Source of the DNA: Lachnospiraceae bacterium
GTDB lineage: Bacteria > Bacillota > Clostridia > Lachnospirales > Lachnospiraceae
NCBI GenBank assembly: GCA_017935565.1
Contig: JAGBHK010000002.1
Coordinates: forward strand, 1-64,000
Length of the DNA stretch: 64,000 nucleotides
Direction of reading: 5' to 3'
Shown: piece after piece, positions 60,316 through 64,000 of the stretch
Position numbering within the stretch: the first letter of the stretch is position 1
Layout: every line of letters begins with the position of its first letter
Translations under genes and position numbers: made by a program
The notes under the pieces: model-generated
What the model was told of the DNA's origin: nothing
Database searches by the model: none
Seen by the model: only the letters and a program-made list of their open reading frames with translations

Positions 60316-61554
60316 TTAAATGCACTTTCTTAGCCTCATCAATGTAACCCTATTTCGCACGCAAGGAGAATATTCAATCAATTCTTGTTCCTTTTCATCA
60401 GCTACATTTATATCAGCAAGTTTCATCTTCACTCCAAGTTTTTCATAGATATCACATAAATTTTCTGCTGTTGGAATCTTTTTTATTTCTTCACGTATTT
60501 TGCTCCAACATTCAGCTAATCTTTCACCTTTTATACCGCTGGCACAATCCTTCTCATTTTCTGCCAATATCTCATCATATAACTCATCTGTAAATATCTT
60601 ACCGATATATTCCTTGGAATATTCTTCATAATTCTTAAAACTTATATCTTGAAGACCCGCTATCCTATGATACTCTCTTGCTGCAATTATAGTACCTACT
60701 CCAACTTTTTCTCCATGAAGAGCATCAGAACTAACACTTAATCCCTTTGGACTCATTTCGATTATATGCGAAATATGATGCTCTGCACCTGATGCAGGAC
60801 GAGAATTTCCAAACATCTGCATTGCAAGACCAGACATTAACAACCCATATGTAAGTTTTTCAAAAGTCTTTTCGTTGCCACTTTCAATACCAGCCGCCGA
60901 CTCCATCACTTCCTTTGTAGCATTCATAGTAATTTCAGCTATACTGTCACAATATATTTCACCTGTCAATATATTCGAAATCTTCCAATCTGTAAGGGCA
61001 ATGTACTTGCCAATCATATCACCAAATCCCGACTTTGCCAGATACTTTGGCGCATTTTTTATAATATCAATATCCGCCACCACAATTTTAGGAGCAACAG
61101 CAGTAAGTGTTTTCTTGCATCCATGCCATGTCATCGCAGCCACAGACGAACAAAATCCATCTACACTTGCAGCCGTTGGGCACGATACAAACTCAGCACC
61201 AATCTTCCACGCACAATATCTTGTTATATCATGAATTGTACCAGAACCTACCGCTATCAACACTTCTACATTGTCAGGAAGTTTTTCTAACAACAAATCC
61301 ACACCATGCTCATTTGCGTGAAGATTATCAGGACTTAATACAACCTCATAGTCAGCACTCGGATGTCTGTCAGCAGTTGCCTTGTATGTATTTTCATCAT
61401 ATACTGTAACGGTAAAACCTTTTATATCGTACTCATTCAAATACTTGTCAATATTTTTCAATGCTCCGCTTTCTACCACCGAAAACTTTGTGACCATACT
61501 ATGTTCTCTGCCACATGAACATTTTCCACTATACTTTGTGCTGTCAATAATCAT
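60316..61554 (-). CDS. araM: AraM-type sn-glycerol-1-phosphate dehydrogenase
   Basis: A 412-residue iron-containing-alcohol-dehydrogenase-like enzyme that reduces dihydroxyacetone phosphate to sn-glycerol 1-phosphate, as AraM does in Bacillus. Motifs are VEVLIAVGSGTIHDITRYCAWKIGAEFVSCPTAASVDGFCSSVAAM and the metal-binding His residues in GAEHHISHIIEM and DALHGEKVGVGTI. The start at 61554 follows GGAGAGG. It lies next to the GH51 gene, the same association as araM with arabinose genes in Bacillus subtilis. Confidence 0.9.
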   Translation of the reverse strand: MIIDSTKYSGKCSCGREHSMVTKFSVVESGALKNIDKYLNEYDIKGFTVTVYDENTYKATADRHPSADYEVVLSPDNLHANEHGVDLLLEKLPDNVEVLIAVGSGTIHDITRYCAWKIGAEFVSCPTAASVDGFCSSVAAMTWHGCKKTLTAVAPKIVVADIDIIKNAPKYLAKSGFGDMIGKYIALTDWKISNILTGEIYCDSIAEITMNATKEVMESAAGIESGNEKTFEKLTYGLLMSGLAMQMFGNSRPASGAEHHISHIIEMSPKGLSVSSDALHGEKVGVGTIIAAREYHRIAGLQDISFKNYEEYSKEYIGKIFTDELYDEILAENEKDCASGIKGERLAECWSKIREEIKKIPTAENLCDIYEKLGVKMKLADINVADEKEQELIEYSPCVRNRVTLMRLRKCI

Positions 61555-61623
61555 ATTCCTCTCCATTCTGAAGCGTAAACGCGATGCTAAAACATCTTTA
61601 ACACCGCGTTTAATTACTTCACA

Positions 61624-63129
61624 TTATATTGGCAGGATTTGAATTACATTTACTGAATGTGGTTTAAGAGTAATCTTCATTCCACTTTCAAATCTACCAA
61701 TAATTTCTTCATTTATTGTAACTTCATTTCTATCAATGTCGTTATAAGAATCCTTGTCATTACCACTAATACTGTACATTACAACCTTTGCATTTTCAAA
61801 GTCACCATCAATCGCAATCTCCTGTGACTCATCCATATGCTTATTTACTGCTGCCACTGCAATGCCTTCCTTGTCCGACCATTTTGTAGCAATCAAATCC
61901 AGAGTATCAACTGTTTCAGGTGCACCCCACTTGTAATTTACATTCAACGTAGGCATCTCATCCTCTGACCACATATCAATTACAGTATCACCCAAGTAAT
62001 TTACATACAAATCAAATACGTGATATGTACTTCTAAGAACAATTCCCTTGTCGTAGCTGTAAATACAGCCTCTGGTATTAAGAATAGGTGCAAAATTTGC
62101 CATACCAACAATGTCACAATTTCTGTTCATTGCATTTAAAAAGCACGCTGTAAATACCGCATCCGCCATTGTATATGTACTGTTATCATCATTCTTATCA
62201 CGAGGCGTTACGTAAGTATCCTTACCCACACCCTGCTTAATGCTATGAACATTTGGATGATGCCAGCTTCTTAAATTCCATTCATCAAACGCAATCTTAA
62301 TTTTATCTTCTAAATGCAATGCTGTCAAGATACCACGGACATCATCAACTGCTCGAGACACATTTTTAGTCCAAGCCATACACTGCTCATATGTGGCAGG
62401 ATTGTTAACCTCCGGCATCATATCCCAATACTGATGAATTGAAATCCAGTCAAGATAAGGACCGCAATTCTTAAGAAGATTCATATTCCAGTCAACATCA
62501 GGAATGGCTGCTGCCGAAAGCTCTGTCTCAGGATCAACATGCTTCATCATCTTAGCCGCCTCTCGTACAAGTCTGCCCCATTCATCAGCACATTTAGCAC
62601 CAATCTCCCAACCACCATAGTTTTCATTACCAATGCTCCAATATTTTACCTTATGTGGCTTCTCATAGCCATTAGCAATGCGCCACTTAGCGAATTGCCC
62701 TTCATCCTCAAGATTGCAATACTCAACCCAATCACTCATTTCTTCTGGTGTGCCTGTTCCGGCATTTGTACAAATGTATGGCTCACATCCAAGCTTATTA
62801 CAAAGCTTTACATATTCATCTGTACCAAATGTATTTGGATCCTCTACTCTCCATGCCTTATCAAACAATGGCTTTCTTTCAGGACCTACCGCATCCTTCC
62901 AATGATATGAAGACACAAAGCATCCGCCTGGCCATCTAAGAATTGGAACCTTAATTTTTCGCATTGCCTCCATAATGTCTGTACGGAAACCCTCCTCATC
63001 TGATAAAGGATTGCCTGGGTCATAGATTCCATCATAAATCTGTCTATGAAAATGTTCAATAAAATGACCATAAATCATAGGGTTACGTTTACCGGTTACA
63101 CGTTTTTCGTTAATTTTGATACTGTACAT
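61624..63129 (-). CDS. GH51 alpha-L-arabinofuranosidase
   Basis: A 501-residue intracellular glycosidase removing terminal arabinofuranose from arabinan or arabinoxylan oligosaccharides. It shows GHFIEHFHRQIYDGIYDPGNPLSDEEGFR, ILRWPGGCFVSSYHWKDAVGPE, the acid/base Glu in KYWSIGNENYGGWEIG (about residue 174) and the nucleophile Glu in KIAFDEWNLRSWHHPN. The C-terminal beta domain ends GMKITLKPHSVNVIQILPI. No signal peptide. GGAGG precedes the ATG. Confidence 0.95.
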   Translation of the reverse strand: MYSIKINEKRVTGKRNPMIYGHFIEHFHRQIYDGIYDPGNPLSDEEGFRTDIMEAMRKIKVPILRWPGGCFVSSYHWKDAVGPERKPLFDKAWRVEDPNTFGTDEYVKLCNKLGCEPYICTNAGTGTPEEMSDWVEYCNLEDEGQFAKWRIANGYEKPHKVKYWSIGNENYGGWEIGAKCADEWGRLVREAAKMMKHVDPETELSAAAIPDVDWNMNLLKNCGPYLDWISIHQYWDMMPEVNNPATYEQCMAWTKNVSRAVDDVRGILTALHLEDKIKIAFDEWNLRSWHHPNVHSIKQGVGKDTYVTPRDKNDDNSTYTMADAVFTACFLNAMNRNCDIVGMANFAPILNTRGCIYSYDKGIVLRSTYHVFDLYVNYLGDTVIDMWSEDEMPTLNVNYKWGAPETVDTLDLIATKWSDKEGIAVAAVNKHMDESQEIAIDGDFENAKVVMYSISGNDKDSYNDIDRNEVTINEEIIGRFESGMKITLKPHSVNVIQILPI

Positions 63130-63192
63130 AAAATACCTCCGTTTTATATCTTATACTGTCCAACATATACATATTTAAAATATTACGTTGAC

Positions 63193-63639
63193 TCATTCTC
63201 TACTTATCTCCAACTTCATCTCAAACTGAACTTTATCCTTTTCACCAGTCTCACGAAACCCCATGGAATAATATAAATCCCTAGCTATATCATTTCCAAA
63301 TGCAACACCTACATAAACTTCTCTAGCATTAAACCTATCAACCAAATAGTTTATCGCACTCTTTAATGTACATCTACCATAGCCTTTGTTCTGATATCTC
63401 TCATCTATCAGAAGTTTCCACAAGGTATATTGATTCTTGACTTCATAATATCCAAGCATAATAAAACCTACCAATATCTCACCTGCATATATAGCAAACG
63501 GAAATGCTGTTTTCTTGTAAACATATGCCTGTGCCAGCGATTCTGCTGTTGTAGACACAAAAGTCTCTTGATGTTTTGCAACACGTAGCTTTAATACTTC
63601 ATCTATATTTTCTTTCGTTATTGTTCTAAGTTCTACCAT
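63193..63639 (-). CDS. GNAT family N-acetyltransferase
   Basis: A 148-residue acetyltransferase with the acetyl-CoA loop in LWKLLIDERYQNKGYGRCTLKSAINYLV (QNKGYG) and LYYSMGFRETGEKDKVQFEMKLE at the end, resembling spermidine acetyltransferases (SpeG/PaiA-like, FAIYAGEILVGFIML). The substrate is not determined. It follows the HAD gene with an 11-bp gap. Confidence 0.88.
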   Translation of the reverse strand: MVELRTITKENIDEVLKLRVAKHQETFVSTTAESLAQAYVYKKTAFPFAIYAGEILVGFIMLGYYEVKNQYTLWKLLIDERYQNKGYGRCTLKSAINYLVDRFNAREVYVGVAFGNDIARDLYYSMGFRETGEKDKVQFEMKLEISRE

Positions 63640-63650
63640 TATTTTTCCTT

Positions 63651-64000
63651 CTATTCAATATTATCCTTACCTAAAATCCCATACAACAACCTTAAATCAT
63701 TAATCGTATAATCTTGTCCAAAATCGCCAGTTTTCTCGCTTCTATTAACAAGCACAGTTTTTATCCCTAACGCCTTAGGACCTAATATATCATCACTAAC
63801 AGAATCTCCGACAAACAAAACCTCTTTAGGTTCCAATCCATTGTCCTCTAATATTTTCTTAAAAAATAACATATTAGGTTTATAGCATTTCAAATTCTCT
63901 GAAGTATAAATCTTATCAGCCGAAATTCCATTTCCGCTCATTACTGCCTCCAACACATCATTATCAGTATTCGAACCTATAAATACATTATACTTTTCAC
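63651..64000 (-). CDS. HAD family phosphatase, N-terminus outside the window
   Basis: The frame is open from the window edge to the stop at 63651 and gives the C-terminal 116 residues: EKYNVFIGSNTDNDVLEAVM, ENLKCYKPNMLFFKKILEDNGLEPKEVLFVGDSVSDDILGPKALGIKTVLVNRS. The Lys of KPN (motif III) and GDSVSDD (motif IV) are those of HAD-IA hydrolases such as phosphoglycolate-phosphatase-like enzymes. Motif I lies beyond the window. It is probably in an operon with the GNAT gene. Confidence 0.85.
   Translation of the reverse strand, partial: EKYNVFIGSNTDNDVLEAVMSGNGISADKIYTSENLKCYKPNMLFFKKILEDNGLEPKEVLFVGDSVSDDILGPKALGIKTVLVNRSEKTGDFGQDYTINDLRLLYGILGKDNIE

Noticed and set aside
61577-61611. AAACGCG/CGCGTTT inverted repeat between GH51 and araM as a terminator
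   Set aside because: Only 7 bp with a 21-nt loop and no T-run; too weak to call.

Overview
The window is low-GC, densely coded DNA, nearly all on the minus strand, with strong GGAGG-type ribosome binding sites and many TTGACA/TATAAT promoters. Sporulation genes (spoIIIAA-AH, spoIVB), DUF4358/MBOAT/DHHW surface genes, DUF4173 and DUF2975 membrane proteins, and plant cell-wall glycosidases point to an anaerobic Clostridia member, most likely a Lachnospiraceae fibre degrader of the Butyrivibrio/Roseburia/Lachnospira kind. This placement rests on gene content, not on a marker gene. No tRNA, rRNA, CRISPR array or intact insertion sequence was seen.

Layout. 1-4 kb: an unknown two-gene unit and a metal-inducible-looking module, a free-standing HMA metallochaperone plus a Cd/Zn-type P1B ATPase behind a promoter with a 20-bp palindromic operator. 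4-11 kb: a membrane-anchored propeller-like protein, a heterodimeric ABC exporter with one degenerate ATP site, and a GH5 lipoprotein. 11-16 kb: two paralogous unknown proteins, one broken by a frameshift; mntP behind a yybP-ykoY Mn riboswitch; truA; sfsA. 16-19 kb: a thiamine-precursor ABC transporter behind a TPP riboswitch, then a DegV protein. 20-24 kb: a GntR-controlled ABC-2 exporter with a CPBP protease. 23.6-24.5 kb: two tandem promoter-hairpin-terminator units facing an HTH fusion protein whose C-terminus looks like a phage-type toxin domain. This is the best candidate here for an undescribed system. 24.6-28.1 kb: HTH/membrane-protein pairs.

28-43 kb is a conserved clostridial block read toward lower coordinates: spoIIIAA-AH, asp23, nusB, xseA, xseB, ispA, dxs, NAD kinase, argR, recN, spoIVB. 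It ends abnormally. Instead of spo0A, a promoter and 20-codon leader ORF run into an oppF gene that has lost its Walker A motif, which suggests a deletion.

43-64 kb holds an ECF sigma factor with a membrane propeller partner related to the protein at 4-5 kb, an isolated eukaryotic-type HisA, a MetY-type sulfhydrylase, a Gre factor, a GGDEF cyclase, a four-gene surface glycan acylation operon, and an arabinan-use region (GH43, LysR, AraM-like dehydrogenase, GH51). Interspersed in that last region are a SemiSWEET-like protein, an M50 protease and a sigma factor with a very long C-terminal extension. A GNAT and a truncated HAD phosphatase close the window.

Two non-coding elements stand out: a GC-rich nested palindromic island at 9077-9281 and a MITE-like palindrome of about 196 bp at 38455-38650. 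Family names are from memory of the families; no database was searched.
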